Source: Eremophila alpestris peregrina
Taxonomy: Eukaryota; Chordata; Aves; Passeriformes; Alaudidae
Assembly: GCA_009792885.1 (NCBI GenBank)
Contig: WMCF01000032.1
Location: forward strand, 8,980,059-9,044,058
Direction: 5' to 3'
DNA length: 64,000 nt
The position numbers were made by a program, and so were the translations under genes. Below are positions 15,001 through 27,448 of this stretch, one piece after another; the first letter of the stretch is position 1; each line of letters opens with the position of its first letter. The notes beneath the pieces were generated by a model. It worked only from the letters and a program-made list of their open reading frames with translations. It did no database searches and was not told the origin of the DNA.

Positions 15001-18000
15001 ATTAGTTTACTGTAACGAGGTAAACCACATTTCACCTTTCCAAGGAAGTAATTATTTGCACTCTTCTTGCTTTCCAGTACTTGCACCACCTCCTTCATTT
15101 GCAGTGGGGTGAAGCTGCTGCCTGACTGATCAGAAATTCTGCAGCAAGGTGTTTTTATGATCCAGGGTACAGGAATATTTTCTATTTTCTGAGTGCAGTA
15201 ACATGAAGGATCCCCAAGCTGGGCTCTCCCCACCACTTTCCCTTAACTCAGAACACTTCCATGAGTGTAAAAGTGAGCTAAAATAAGAAGCCCAGGCCTT
15301 GAAAAAATATTTGGGCATCAATAAAGTACCTTCAAGACAGTTAGGGGTGACATCTGCTAAAGGGGAAACTTTTAGTTTTTACAAAACAATGGGACGAATA
15401 AAATATTTATTTTTAAAAAGGGCATTTTTTTTTCTTTAGAAGTGGTTTAGATCCTGCTTTCACACAATGGCAGCCCCTGCAGGTGCCCTCAGGGGAGGAA
15501 ATGGGCCACGGCTGCCCTAAGAGTGGGGATTTTTATCTGCATATAAAATAATCACCTGTTTTTCAAAAAGTATTCAAAGGCACAGTTGCCTAAGTGATTC
15601 TGAAAATCCAGTTGTTAGTCTCATCTATAGATACCCAAATATCTTGTTAAAATTTGTTTTAAATAAAATTGAGTAAGACCCCCCCCCTTTGGCTCAGCCT
15701 ACTCTAACTCAGCTCTTCCTGGAGATTTGACTTTTTTTTGTTTGTTTATTTTTTGTTTGTTTTCAGAAACAAATTTAACTCAGGTTTTTAAACTGCCTCA
15801 TCTATAAAAAAGGGTAATATTAAACAAGAGAGCCATGAAATAAGAATGATCAGCTATTCCCATGTGTTATTATCAATAAGACTGTAAATCTGGCCACACC
15901 AGTTCACTCCAGGGCATCTGCTCACATTTAATTGAATGATTGTTTTAATTTTTCATGGTTTAAAACCACTCAACCACTTATCAAAAGCCAGTTCTGCTCC
16001 TGGAGTTGGGCATAAAGACTTCTTGCTCAGCTCCACTGAAAGGTCCCTTTTTATTTTTCAGGAATCCTGGACCCTGTGCCCAGAATTCCAAATGTGGGAC
16101 CAGATCCTCAGACATCTCCTTGGGACTGTTGCTTGCTTTTATTAGAGGAAAGCTGGGTGCTATTTCCTCCCCAGAACTGTCAGGAGGCTGTTTCCTCTCC
16201 AGCTTTTTGTTTGTTTAAGGAATCTCAAGAGACTGAACTTCACATGAAATGTGTGTTCAGTTTTCCTCCCAGAAGTATTTGCTGAATATCAGCTGGATTC
16301 ACAGAAAGCTTCAGATCTGCTGAAGATGCTGTTTGTTGGGTTTGGGACCTTTTTTTTTTTAAAAAATCCAACTTTGCATTCACTGAAAGCAACTTCCCAT
16401 CATGAGATTGGCTCTGTTGTGAGATGGATCCTAAAATCACAATATGTTAAGTGACAAAGTGAGACTCTTTAGTCCTGTAAGCCCTGCCTGGTCCCTCAGC
16501 TCATCTCTGCTACTCTGCAGTACAGAAACTTAGTTTTTCTTTTAAATGAAACTGAGAATCTTCTGTAATTGAATGACTCCAGCACCAAATCTTGTGATAC
16601 AATCTCAATTTGAGAGATTTGCAATTGCAGATGTCTTGGGGCTAAACCCCAGCATCTCCCTGAGTCTGGGCTGATTGTGTACAATTCCTGTGGGGTACAA
16701 TTCCTGTGGGCTGTCCTCAGTCAGCAGAAGGTGGTGGCTCAGGGGAATCAGTCCCAGATCCCTGATTCTCCCCCTCCATGCCCTATTCTATCCCAAACAC
16801 TCCATTATTTTGGCACTGGCAAAGGAAATGCCCCATTCTCATGCATGATGCTCCCCTTTTATTGAGAGAGGACACAATCAGGAGTGCAAGGGCCACGTTC
16901 TGCTGCAGCTGCTCACCCCAGCCTTCCCTTCACTGCAGGAATTTGCTGGGCTCAGCCTGCAGACAAGAGCAGATGCTTGGCCTTGCCCACCCCTGAGCTG
17001 GCAGCAGGGGCTGAGACCACCAAACTACCCCAGAGGGATGGCAAAACTGAGGAGAACTCCAAATCCATGGAATTGTGACACCCCTGGGCCCCAGTGCAAG
17101 GCTAGTTGTCTACTTGGGGTCTTTGAATGCAATTACCAGCACTGATGGTTACAGGGACAGATTCCAAGCAAGCACTATTTAAAACTCAGAACTGGAGGGT
17201 CTGGGATCATGCTAAACCAAGCAGATAACCTTTATAAAAGAAGAAAACAAAACTGTGATGACACTGTGATATGATAAATTCTGTGGAAGTTACACCAGGA
17301 CACACAATGCTGAGGAGGGACAATCTGGAATCATTTTTTTGCAAATGCTGTTGGTGGTTGATACCCAGACATTGGTCATTAGATCTGGTTTTATTGCAGC
17401 CATAAAAGAAGTGAGTCAACAGCTTAGTCACATCAGGCAGGATATGCTTCAAGCACAGCCTGAATGAAAGAATGAAGTTAAACACTGAGAAACACAAGGT
17501 AATTAGAGAAAGAACCCCTCAGAGTTTTTTCCCTAAACCAGCACGTGCAGGACAGTCCAGGGCAGACTGCCTGGCACCCAGTGAGGCACCAGGGTTATGG
17601 CTTTAGAGGAAATAAGCTGGGCTTATCAGCATGGCTATCAGGACTGCAGTTTATTTGCTATCACCACGGCTCTCCTGGCTTTCAGGTGGATCAGGTCTCT
17701 TCATCTTGTAAAAGAAATGCAAAGAAAGATATGAAATCTGGTTCTTGCCCTACATCTGCTGCCTGTTGACTCCACTTGTGCAGATTATCTAATTACTGGA
17801 GGCAGGTTCTGGCAGAACAAATGAGAGAAACAGGTCAGCAGGTTTCAGCATGCCAGGTGGGGCTGGAGTGACCTGTCAAGAATGATCCAGGACAGAGTCT
17901 GATGGACACCTCAGATTATTTCATTATTTTAAACTGAAGTAGCAGCTCAGCACTGTGCCCACAGGAAGAGATGAGAGAGATACAGTGAGAGGTACAGGCA

Positions 18001-18235
18001 GAGAGGAGGGCAGGAAACTTCTGCAGGTAAATCAAAATTATCCTGTCACTGCAGGACTAGACATAAATCTCTCACAGACAGCATGGCAGGTTTACACCAC
18101 TCTAGGCTGGACTCCAGGAGGCTGGAAAGTTGGAGTGAGCTTTTCAGAGTCATTTCAGTATTTCAATGTGGGCACAAGACAAAATCTCAACACTGAAGAA
18201 GTTTAGTGACACTGTATTCTCAAGGGAAACATGAG

Positions 18236-18266
18236 ATAGATATATATATAGATATATATATATACA
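18236..18266. repeat. TA/GATA microsatellite
   Basis: A short run alternates GATA and TATA units and ends in TACATACACA. It is a simple-sequence repeat in intergenic DNA, likely to vary in length between individuals. There is no sign of function. Confidence 0.7.
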
Positions 18267-18312
18267 TACACAGACCTGGTCACAAATGCCTATCTGATGC
18301 CAAGGACCAGCA

Positions 18313-18332
18313 TTTTCTATTGCAATAGAAAA
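18313..18332. repeat. 20-bp perfect palindrome
   Basis: The left half TTTTCTATTG is followed directly by its exact reverse complement, with no spacer. The centre contains TTGCAA, a C/EBP-like half-site arrangement. The match stops cleanly on both sides. It could be a dimeric factor site or a chance palindrome; nothing else in the neighbourhood decides. Confidence 0.8.
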
Positions 18333-20094
18333 CATGAATGGGATTGGGGTTTTGTGAGTAATACTGGGGTGGGAGCAGGGACTGTGGATTGACTCCTGAA
18401 CCCTTGGAGGCCATCCAAAGGCCAAGGTTTCTGTAAGCTGTTAACGAGGCCTTTGCTGGTTTGCAATATGTGGAAAAAAGGCCATTAACTGTTCCTTTGG
18501 GATCCACAGATGCAATGGGTCTGTGAGGAAGGATCAATGTGGGTAAAAGTGAACATGTCCCCAAAGGACAGTGAATGAAGTGTGTTGGGTTTTGTTTGTC
18601 AGAGACAAGGCACATGGATAAAACCACCAAAGCAGCTGAATTTTACACTTCCAGACACCTCCTGGCTGATGGTTTGGTGGGAAGCAGAGGAGCTGCATGG
18701 GTACAAAATCCCTTCAGGGAAGTGTGCAGTCAGTGCTGCTGTGCTGGAACTGCACAAGGGTGAGGCAGGGGAAGGCTGAGCTATGGGAGGAACCTTCCTC
18801 TGAACACACACAGCCCAAAAGCTCCCAGCAGAGGGAAAAACCTCCTCAGACTGCCAGCACACGGCATCACCCTCCCCAAGGGCTGCAGTGCCCCTGGGAC
18901 ACTCCCACACAGCCACTGCTCCCAAAGCATCCTCCATCCCAAGGAACATCCCTCCTGAGGGCTGGGAGGAGCTGGGGGCAGCTGCTGCACTGCTGCTGCT
19001 CTGTCCTCAGTGTGCAATTACCCAAAACACAGAGTCATAAGGCACAATTTACAATCCCTGCAGCTTTTTGGCATCCCACTGTATTGGCTTACAGAGAGAA
19101 TTGGTCGTGGGATGCAGCAGATAGAGAGAGCACTCTAATTACAGATTTACATCAAGAGGAAGGTTTAAAAGCTAATAGGACATTATTAGAATAATGATCC
19201 CTAGATGTTCTCCCAGCTCAACATCTGCCATTACTAATTAAAAACAAATTAAAGTCAACCTGCCCAAAGAGAAATCAATATTTACAGAAACTAGATACCA
19301 CCCTCATGTGAGACACGGTGCTGACCTACAAGTCCCTTCCCACAAGCCACACCAAATCAAGGATCTCAAAAAGCTCACTGGTTATAAATTGGAATCTGCA
19401 AAAACCACCTCTGTAAAACCAGCTCAGAAATTTGACTCATACACAGCCTGTTTGTCTCTTCCATTAGTCAGCTGCCCAGCAGTTCTAAATGATTGCCTCA
19501 TAGAATGATAGGTTACCCACTTTCTCAGACTGGGGTGTCATTTTTTCCACAATCAGGTTAGAAATTGCATTTGGAGTGGCAGATGAAAATAATCTCAGAG
19601 CCTCTGTGTCCCTGGTTTGCATCCCTGATTGCTATTGAACAGAACCTGCATCAATCTCACTCCATGGCAGTGGAAGAGCCAGCCCTGGAAGTGAAGGCAT
19701 ACAGTTACAGACACTAAACAATTAGGCAGAAGAATGACAATAGCAAATAGCTTTGAAATCCATTAGCTCCCTCAAACTGCAAAACAAGTGTTCATTGAAT
19801 TGGTCATTGTACAACCACCACAAAACACCACAAATCCTGGAAAAGGGGGAATACTCAGCTGTCTGATCCGAAATGTATTTTAACATCTACCACCAATATC
19901 ATGCGAGAGAAGTTCAAAAATATGTGGGCTCATACAAAGAGCACAAGAACAGCATCAGAGCCTCAGCTGCAGGCAACTCCTTGCTAGCACAGAACCCCAT
20001 CAATGTCTGCCTGCACAGGAACTCCACAAAATTCACAGGAGGCCACTTGTAGCAGATAGCCCAGGACACTGGCTGGCACAAAGGTGCACTGGCT

Positions 20095-20632
20095 TGAGAG
20101 CAAAACCAGCGAGAGACTCTAAGTCAGAAATACAACTCAACAGGAAAACAATAAAACAAATGTAATAGTAAAAGGAACAAAAGAAAAGACCCTTGGCAGA
20201 GTCAGAATCCTACCTGACACCCTGTTCCTGAGGGCGGTNNNNNNNNNNNNNNNNNNNNNNNNNNNNNNNNNNNNNNNNNNNNNNNNNNNNNNNNNNNNNN
20301 NNNNNNNNNNNNNNNNNNNNNNNNNNNNNNNNNNNNNNNNNNNNNNNNNNNNNNNNNNNNNNNNNNNNNNNNNNNNNNNNNNNNNNNNNNNNNNNNNNNN
20401 NNNNNNNNNNNNNNNNNNNNNNNNNNNNNNNNNNNNNNNNNNNNNNNNNNNNNNNNNNNNNNNNNNNNNNNNNNNNNNNNNNNNNNNNNNNNNNNNNNNN
20501 NNNNNNNNNNNNNNNNNNNNNNNNNNNNNNNNNNNNNNNNNNNNNNNNNNNNNNNNNNNNNNNNNNNNNNNNNNNNNGAAAACACTGACAGAACACAGAC
20601 TTTGGGCACATCTCACTTTGCAGCCTGGGACA
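20095..20632 (-). mobile_element. LTR-like repeat, copy 1, interrupted by assembly gap
   Basis: The two sequenced ends of this element match the ends of the element at 59457-60005. The left ~144 bases (from TGAG..GCAAAACC to GAGGGCGGT) and the right ~55 bases (from GAAAAC to GGGACA) both align with few differences. Outside these limits the two loci share nothing. The + strand begins TG and ends CA, as LTRs do, and read on the minus strand the end region is T-rich. I therefore call it a solitary LTR of an endogenous retrovirus, probably on the minus strand. No target-site duplication is visible in the immediate 5-base flanks and no retroviral gene is present. The LTR class is inferred; another kind of interspersed repeat remains possible. 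Confidence 0.6.
20239..20577. other. Assembly gap (339 N)
   Basis: All bases are N. The gap lies wholly inside the LTR-like repeat. The corresponding stretch in the complete copy (about 59596-59951, roughly 356 bases) is close in size to the gap, so the gap probably holds only the rest of this repeat. Any open frame crossing it is meaningless. Confidence 0.98.
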
Positions 20633-20783
20633 AAAGGATAAGAAAAAGGAACGGGTTGAAATCCTCCTAATGATTTGCCTTTCCCTTCTCACATAAACTC
20701 CAATCTATTAAAAGATATTAAAGGCAAGTCTGACTGTGGAATTTAATTTTGCCATTGATCTGACACAGCCCTTGCACATCAGC

Positions 20784-20840
20784 CACGAGGAGCAGGCACA
20801 GGAGGAGCAGGCACAGGAGGAGCAGGCACAGGAGGAGCAG
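20784..20840. repeat. 15-bp tandem repeat, about 3.8 units
   Basis: The unit CACAGGAGGAGCAGG is repeated almost exactly. Because 15 is a multiple of 3, it generates a Leu/Cys-rich repetitive peptide on the minus strand. That peptide is a by-product and not evidence for a gene. Confidence 0.85.
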
Positions 20841-23800
20841 CTGCAGGCTCAGCAAGGAGCTGCTGGCCACTGACACCTTCCACAGGCAAAGATCAGGGGC
20901 CCCTTTGGAAAACACTGCTCCAGCTGTGTCTGGAGGAACAGCTCTGTGGTCAGTAAGTGCTCCCGTGTTCCCAGGCCGACAGCAGTGGAGGAGAAGAGTC
21001 AGTGGCAGAGGAGTCTCTGCTTTTACAGCAGTGCCCAAGTTGGACTTCAGGGGCCAATAGCCAGCCCTGCCTGACCCTGCAGCTCTGATTCCATGGGCTG
21101 TGTTATTGGAGACTTCTGTGCCTGCAGGGTGGGAGCAATAAAGAGCAAAGGCAAGAAATAAAGAGCCTCCGGGTGGTGACATGAAATTAAATCCTGACTT
21201 CTCTTTCAAGTTCAAGGTAGGAAAATCACAGCCATATGTCTTTGTCAGAAGTGTGCCCAAGCACCAATATCATCGAGGACACAAACTTTTGCCATGTAAT
21301 CTTACCACACACTGTACATCATCCAGAGCCTTTGTGGGCCTGGATGTAAAATAAACTACCAACCCTCTTTAGAACATCCCAGTAAACAGGATTTGGCCCC
21401 AGTTAAGTAACTTTAGATTACTGATGCCTGATCCACAGGGAGACCAAAACTCCCTTCGGGGCAATATCTGATTAGAGGAGAAACAGTTGCTGGCCTCTAG
21501 GAAACTGCAAATAATTTTCTGTTCAAACCCACAGGGATTTTTGCAAGGCCTGCTGAGCCAATTTAAACAGGGAAAAAATATCTAAGAACCCTGCAATAAT
21601 ATTCTCTGCAACTTTCTAAAACCCCAATCGTGCTCATCCCACTCAGTGAAGCAATCTGACTGAAGTTGATGAAAGCATCCCCACCTGGAGGCAGGCTCAC
21701 TGCAGCCCTGCTGCTGCACAGAGAATTCTCCATGCTCTGGGTTGAGCTGAGCCAGGTTGTTTGCAGTTACACCCCTCTCCCTGCTCATACTGACAAATTC
21801 CATTTTTTCAGTCTGTTTTCCTCTCTTTTTTGTTTTTATTTTATTTTTTTCCCTTCCTTTCTTCAACGATGTGTTCCAACACTTTTCCTCCCCACCACAG
21901 ACAGAGGCAGGTGAACTGCAGAATAAACAGAATAAACATAAAGCACTGCACCTGCCTGAAAAATGACATGAATTTAATCAAGACCATTTGTGGTCTCAGG
22001 GCTCAGGCACAGGACTGGCCCTTGCTGCTGGTGGTGCCCCTGGTGTGGGCTTGGGCTCGTGTTTGACATCAGCAGTGAGCACTGAGAGAGCTGCAGGGGG
22101 ATTGGATTATCTGATTTCTCATTATGCAGAGCTTCCTTCCTCTAGTGCTCTCATTGACCTCGTGGATTACAGTAAAGCTGGGGCTAACCCCAGACGGGTT
22201 CTGCTCATGCCTCACTTAGGCCAGAGTAAATCAAGAGAAATCGTGGCACAATCACTGGAACTACACGGGAGCAAGGCTGGATACAAAGCTCATTAACATT
22301 TGTAATGGCACTGCTTTTGGATTCAGCAGTTACTCTTTTTAGCTGGAACAATAAGAGCAACAAAAATTCAGCCCTGAAGGAGGAGAATATGTGTCCACTG
22401 ATGGACAAATTACTCTTGCTAAAATTCAAAATAAGATCTTTTTATATATATATCAAGGAAATAAAACAAAATTAATAGTGGCTTTTATAACCACTTAAAG
22501 CATCCACCTGCAGGGATTTTTGCTGTATCTGCTAAGCGTGGTACCTAAAAATACCCACAATACCTAGAAAGTGAGAAAAAACTCAGTCTTTTCTTCTGCT
22601 GGTTTTATAATGGTTACATCTAATTCAAAGTGTATCAGACAAGAAAAGAGAAGTTCAAGGAAGGCAGAACCTTTGCTCTACTTAATTAATAGTGGGGGGA
22701 TAGCACGAGAAAGCTTTGTGTAAAATGAGAAAGCAATCTTATTGTGCCCAGGCTGGCACAGGGATTGCAGCAGTGCAGGGGCTGCAGGGGTGCTGCTGTC
22801 ACAGCCACCCCTCCTGAGCAGACACCGTGTGTGGGAGCCCTGTGACAGCCAGAGATGGCTGTGCCACCCCATGAACAGGAGCACTGATGTGGCTGCTGCT
22901 CCAGCAACACAAACACACCAAGGAAATGTGGAGAGGATTCTGTGTTTTCTTCAAGGAAAGCTCCAAATCCCAGTCATGGAACTCATTCTGAGATGTGCAG
23001 GGAGGGTTCAACCACACCAGCCAAACATTTGCACAGGAAACCCCAAACTACAGAACAGAGGCGTTAACTTTGTGAGCTGATCCTGAAGTGAGGCCTAGTT
23101 CAGCATGGTGAATAATAATGCATTCCTTTTTTCAATAATTAGTAAAAATGATTGGTATCATTCTTTTAAAATAAGAGCTAATCTAAACTGATTTCACCCT
23201 TCTTCTTGGTATTCACAGGCTGGAGTTGGTTTCAGCTCAGTAACAGGGTAAGGAGGTGTCACCTCCATTTGCCACCATTCCACTGTGAGGTCTGTGCATA
23301 CCTCACCTTCTCCACACTTAAACCACTCGGAATTTCCAGCCCAAGCTTCAACATTTGAGTACTTTCTTACCCAATTTTTTAAATCACAGTAGAGGAAATG
23401 CAGAGTCTGTGACATCAATCTCAGGTGCTTTTTTTTTTTTTTCACCTTGTTGAGAGGATAAATTAGCCTACATCTTTGTCAAATAGTTACATCTTAATCC
23501 TAATTTATTTGTGTCTAAATCCAGCAACGGATTTAAGCATATGCTTATGCTAAAGAGATGAATTAGCCCAGTAATTCCATAGTTAAGCATCACACAAGTA
23601 GATCATACAAGCTCCTGATGGATCCTGTTCACTTCCTTGTCTTCCAGAGAGAATTTGACTTTTTTTCTTGTGTGTAACAGATTCCCTTTATCTGAAACAC
23701 CACCTCTATGCTGACTATTGCAAAAACAGCACAGATTTCTCATCACCACTGCAAACTGGACAGGTCAAATGAGTTTCTCTCAGTGCACATTTCTATCAGA

Positions 23801-25059
23801 TGTTTTCAGTGTAACCTGAAAAGAGTACAGTGGAAAATCAGGTGTATCTTCTACCAATGAAACACAAACAAAACACAGTTTGTTTTGTAACTCTTCTTTA
23901 AACCAACAGATGTTAGGTTAAATCTCATGTTCAGGCACTTATCACATCTGTCTCCTGTTCCCTTGGAAAATGTACTCACAATAGAGCTCAAATTAATTAC
24001 AATGAGCTTTGTCAGTTGAAACCTAAAATGGTGTTCAGGGAATAAACATTTAATTCTAGAGGAAATAATTGGTGTTTAAAAGCTTTAAACTTGTTTTTAG
24101 TAGGTTCCAATAGGCAAGGCTCCATTTCAGACAGTGTTTGAGACCCTCTGTGACCTTCCTGGGGTCTCCAAGGAGGGCAGAGGAAGGAGAGGTGAAGAGG
24201 AGTCCAGAGGACCTGAGGGTGCAGGCTGTGGACCTGCAGCACCAGCTGCAGAAGCCATGATGCACCCACAGCCTTCCCTGGCAACAAGAAACACTTTTGA
24301 CCTTAAAATTTAATAAATCTTCACTATTCTCTCGTAAAACTGGAGCCTGCCAATGCATAGGCACCAAGGAGGCTCCAGGAAAGAACTTCCATAATCACTT
24401 TTTTTTTCTTAGCTGATTTTATGAGAACATAGAAAGGTCTCCCTCACCTTCCAAGTCTGCAGAGACCTGCAGAATGACACTGATGAAGACAGTTCTTTAA
24501 CTCAAAAGGAGCAGAATTTGACTCAATTATCCTGCAGCCTAACAGTATGGAAGGATAAAAATATTTCTTTGAAGAAAAGGGTTTCATTGCAGCAAAATCA
24601 CATACAAGCATCTAATAAGGTATAATCTTTGTCATTCCTATAGGTATCATTTTCTCTGTAACATCTCTCAGTTTAATTCCTGCAGCACTGCTCAAGGTAA
24701 GACAGGCTTTAAACCACTTCTCTTGCCAATGTCCCTGACTCCTGTCACTGTTATCACACAGATTTTTGGCCTCTTCCTTGGAGAGACTTCTCCACCCTCA
24801 CACAGCCTCTCCCAGTCCCTTTACACACTCCCTGCACTGCCCTTCCAGTTCCACCTTTGCTGTTCTCCAGCCACGTCCCTCACATCAGTGAGCTGCCACA
24901 ACACAACATTTGCTTCTTCCCAGCTCTCTCAGTAAATGTTTTTTGTCTCTGAAATCACCAGTGCTTTTGTCCCATGGATGGGGGAGTGTGTGACAAACTC
25001 CACCCTCCTGCCCCAGGATCACTGCCCAGCTCTTTCTAGGAAAGCTCATTTCCTCTGAC

Positions 25060-25085
25060 AAAAAAAAAAAAAAAAAAAAAAAAAA
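25060..25085. repeat. Poly(A) run of 26
   Basis: This is an uninterrupted run of 26 A followed by TAAAAGAAAG. It could be the tail of an old retroposed sequence on the + strand, but no source sequence is recognisable just upstream and no flanking duplication is evident. Confidence 0.75.
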
Positions 25086-26565
25086 TAAAAGAAAGCTAAC
25101 CAAGTTCGAGTGCCTCTAGAATTTTAACATGAAGTGCATCCACCTGCTATTGTTATGTAGCATGCCATGAAAACAATAAACTGCTCTTAGGAAAATAGTA
25201 AACATCATTCACTGCCTCAGCATGTGGAGATGAGCTCCAGGAACTGTCCTGCTCAAGGCCCCAGAGGGAGCTGCCTGTTGATTCAGCAGCAGAGCAGTGC
25301 TCTCCTCACTGTGGCCCTGATGTCACACATAAATGTCATCCCTTCAGAAAATAGAGAGAAGCTTAAAAATAAACAGCTATAAGTAGAAGCAAGCATTGTG
25401 GTTGGTTTTGAATTGGCTTTATTTCTGTCTGGGGTTCTGTCACTGCACAATTCAGAGAGCAGAACAACCAAATTCATCTCATTTAGGCCAAAAGTGGTTT
25501 GAAGCTGTTTGAAGGACAAAAACTCTGCCAAATACCATTTACACACAGAACACAGGAGCAATCTTCACCTTTACCTTGTGCCCTTAATTCTGATTTATTA
25601 CAAAGTGTTTCACTAATGTTACTTCAGTGAAGCAAAAGCAACTCAGATGTGGAAACCCACTTTTATTCTGCCTTGGAAGCTCGTGGTGCAGTGAGGCAGA
25701 AAAGTTCCTCAAGAAGCTTCAATTAAGGCAGCTGAGGTACGAGGAGCAGATTCACTCTCTGGCCTCTCCATTTGCAGGGAAGGACAGAGGGAACTGTTGT
25801 GAAATGTGAAAAAATTTCCCAGTTTTTGTCCCCTCACAACAGGAACCTGTCACGTACATCAGAGGCTCCTGTGAGGCTCTGAGAGTTCCAGATGGGAAGA
25901 GAGGAAAAGATTCTCACTACAGTGAGCTCTCCTCAGCACACAAACAGCTACCTGAGCTGTGCCCTGGAGACAGCTCCAGCTCTGAGGAAACATATGCTTC
26001 TCTTATAGAAACAGTCCTCTCCAGGGAAGCCCTACTGCTCAGGATGTTCAAAACTAGGCCAGACTTAAAAGTGGGAGCAGGACAACAGAAAATGGCAGAG
26101 GTTCTTGCTTAGCCCCCAGCTTCTTGTGGCATTTCACTGTCAGTTGTGAGACTCAAAGTGCTGCAGACTGGATGTGGCATTTTTTAACCATCACTTGCTC
26201 CACTGCCATCCCCTTCTTTTGTGTTTTGTTTTGCTGATGAGCTTCAGTTAGCTCTGAAACAGTGAGTCACGCTTCCAGCCCTGCTGATGGACTTACTCCC
26301 CCCGAGAAAAGGCTCCAGGAAAAATCCCCTCTCTTTCGGGAGGCAAGAAAAGATTTCTTTCCTCCTCAGGTCTCTTGCAGAAACATGAGAAGAACTTTAA
26401 AGGAAAAAAACAAAAAAAAAGCCCCAAAAAACCCCTGTAGGTTAAATATCTGGGGGGAAAAACCAGACCAAGCTGAATTCACGGGACTTTGTACAATATA
26501 ATCACCCCCACACGCACTGCTTTATGCACTTGTGGTGGTGATTTGAATGAATGGTTTGGTGTCCC

Positions 26566-27008
26566 CGCAGGAGCAGGGCAGTGTCATTGCTGGAGTTGGC
26601 TGTGTGTCATTGCTGGAGCACGGCAGTGCCCCCGGTGCAGCAGGGCAGTATCCCTGGTAGTGCAGGGCACTGTCCCCGGTAGAGCAGAGCGGTGTCACTG
26701 CTGGAGCAGGGCAGTGTCCCCTCTAGACCACGGCAGTGTCATTGCTGGAGCACGGCAGTGTCATTGCCGGAGCAGGGCAGTGTCCCCTCTAGAGCACGGC
26801 AGTGTCATTGCCGGAGCAGGGCAGTGTCATTGCTGGAGCAGGGCACTGTCCCCGGTAGAGCAGAGCAGTGTCACTGCTGGAGCAGGGCAGTGTCCCCTCT
26901 AGACCACGACAGTGTCATTGCCGGAGCAGGGCAGTGTCCCCGCCGGAGCAGGGCAGTGTCCCCGCCGGAGCAGGGCAGTGTCCCCGCCGGAGCAGGGCAG
27001 TGTCCCCG
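26566..27008. repeat. 22-bp GC-rich minisatellite with higher-order structure, about 20 units
   Basis: The unit reads roughly TGGAGCAGGGCAGTGTCATT plus GC, with variants ending CCCCGCC, CCCCTCT or CCCCGGT. The last four units, next to exon 1, are nearly identical (the CCCCGCC type) and the earlier ones are more diverged. A distinctive block beginning GCACTGTCCCCGGTAGAGCA occurs at 26667 and again at 26843. That is exactly 176 bases, or eight units, apart, and shows a higher-order duplication. The array ends about 440 bases before the GPR139 start codon. Since 22 is not a multiple of 3 and the unit lacks stops, all frames stay open and encode the same repeat peptide. This explains the long open frames here on both strands. 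Confidence 0.93.
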
Positions 27009-27448
27009 CCGCCCGCCCCGTCCTTCCCCCCGCAGCACAGCGGGGACAAGAGGGGACAGTGCAATGTTACCGGGGCTCTGCAGACACAAACACCCAGGGC
27101 TGGATGAGCCGCTGTCCCCGCAGCCGCCCTGCAGCGCATCCCGGGGCTGCAGCCGCGCACCCCGCACACATCCCTCGCCTCTGCCCTTGTCCCCCGGACC
27201 CGTGTGCCGGCTCGGAGGGGAAAACCCCATCTCCTGCGGCCGGCTGGGGCCGATCCCGCTGCCCGGGTGAATCCCCGGTGAATCCCCGGCGGCACCGGGG
27301 GCGGCCCGAGTTGGCTGGGGGCCGGTCCCGCCCCGCCCCGCCCGGCCCCGCCGGTGCCCGGTGCCCGCCATGTGCCGCCGCCCGCCGCGGGGCCGCGCCG
27401 CTCGCCGCCGAGCCCAGCGTGCCGAGGGGCGGCCACGGCGCGGGGTCC

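Larger units (their letters stand above)
1..20094. other. Intergenic region upstream of GPR139, no gene recognised
   Basis: I see no exon, RNA gene or intact mobile element here. Open frames are short (about 165 codons or fewer), have no recognisable domain, and are not bounded by convincing splice signals. The sequence is unique-looking, AT-leaning vertebrate DNA with short A/T runs such as those near 881, 11646 and 16351. It also has a TA/GATA microsatellite near 18236 and a 17-bp doublet near 16679-16712. Stretches such as 7680-8080 look like possible conserved non-coding DNA (AT-rich, homeodomain-type cores), but this cannot be shown without an alignment. Confidence 0.6.
20633..26565. other. 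Intergenic region between LTR-like repeat and GPR139 promoter, no gene recognised
   Basis: No exon or RNA gene can be supported. The region holds a 15-bp tandem repeat (20784-20840), a 14-bp palindrome TAAGCATATGCTTA at 23534-23547, a 26-base A run (25060-25085) and A-rich patches near 26405-26430. Around 22060-22350 the sequence is low in repeats and has a mixed composition that could be a conserved non-coding element, which is an impression only. Confidence 0.55.

Noticed and set aside
19499..19515. A CATAGAATGATAGG string resembling the end of avian CR1 LINEs
   Set aside because: It is too short, lacks the tandem octamer end typical of CR1, and no CR1 body precedes it.
20137..20692. Open frames of 135-160 codons spanning the N run
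   Set aside because: They consist mostly of unknown bases and continue into the LTR-like repeat, so they cannot be interpreted.
20718..21260. A 180-codon minus-strand frame with Leu/Cys repeats
   Set aside because: The repetitive part is the 15-bp tandem repeat at 20784-20840. The rest has no domain, and no splice or promoter context supports it.
26566..27008. Regular short repeats considered as a CRISPR-like array
   Set aside because: The repeats are contiguous 22-bp units with no unique spacers, in vertebrate DNA, so this is a minisatellite.
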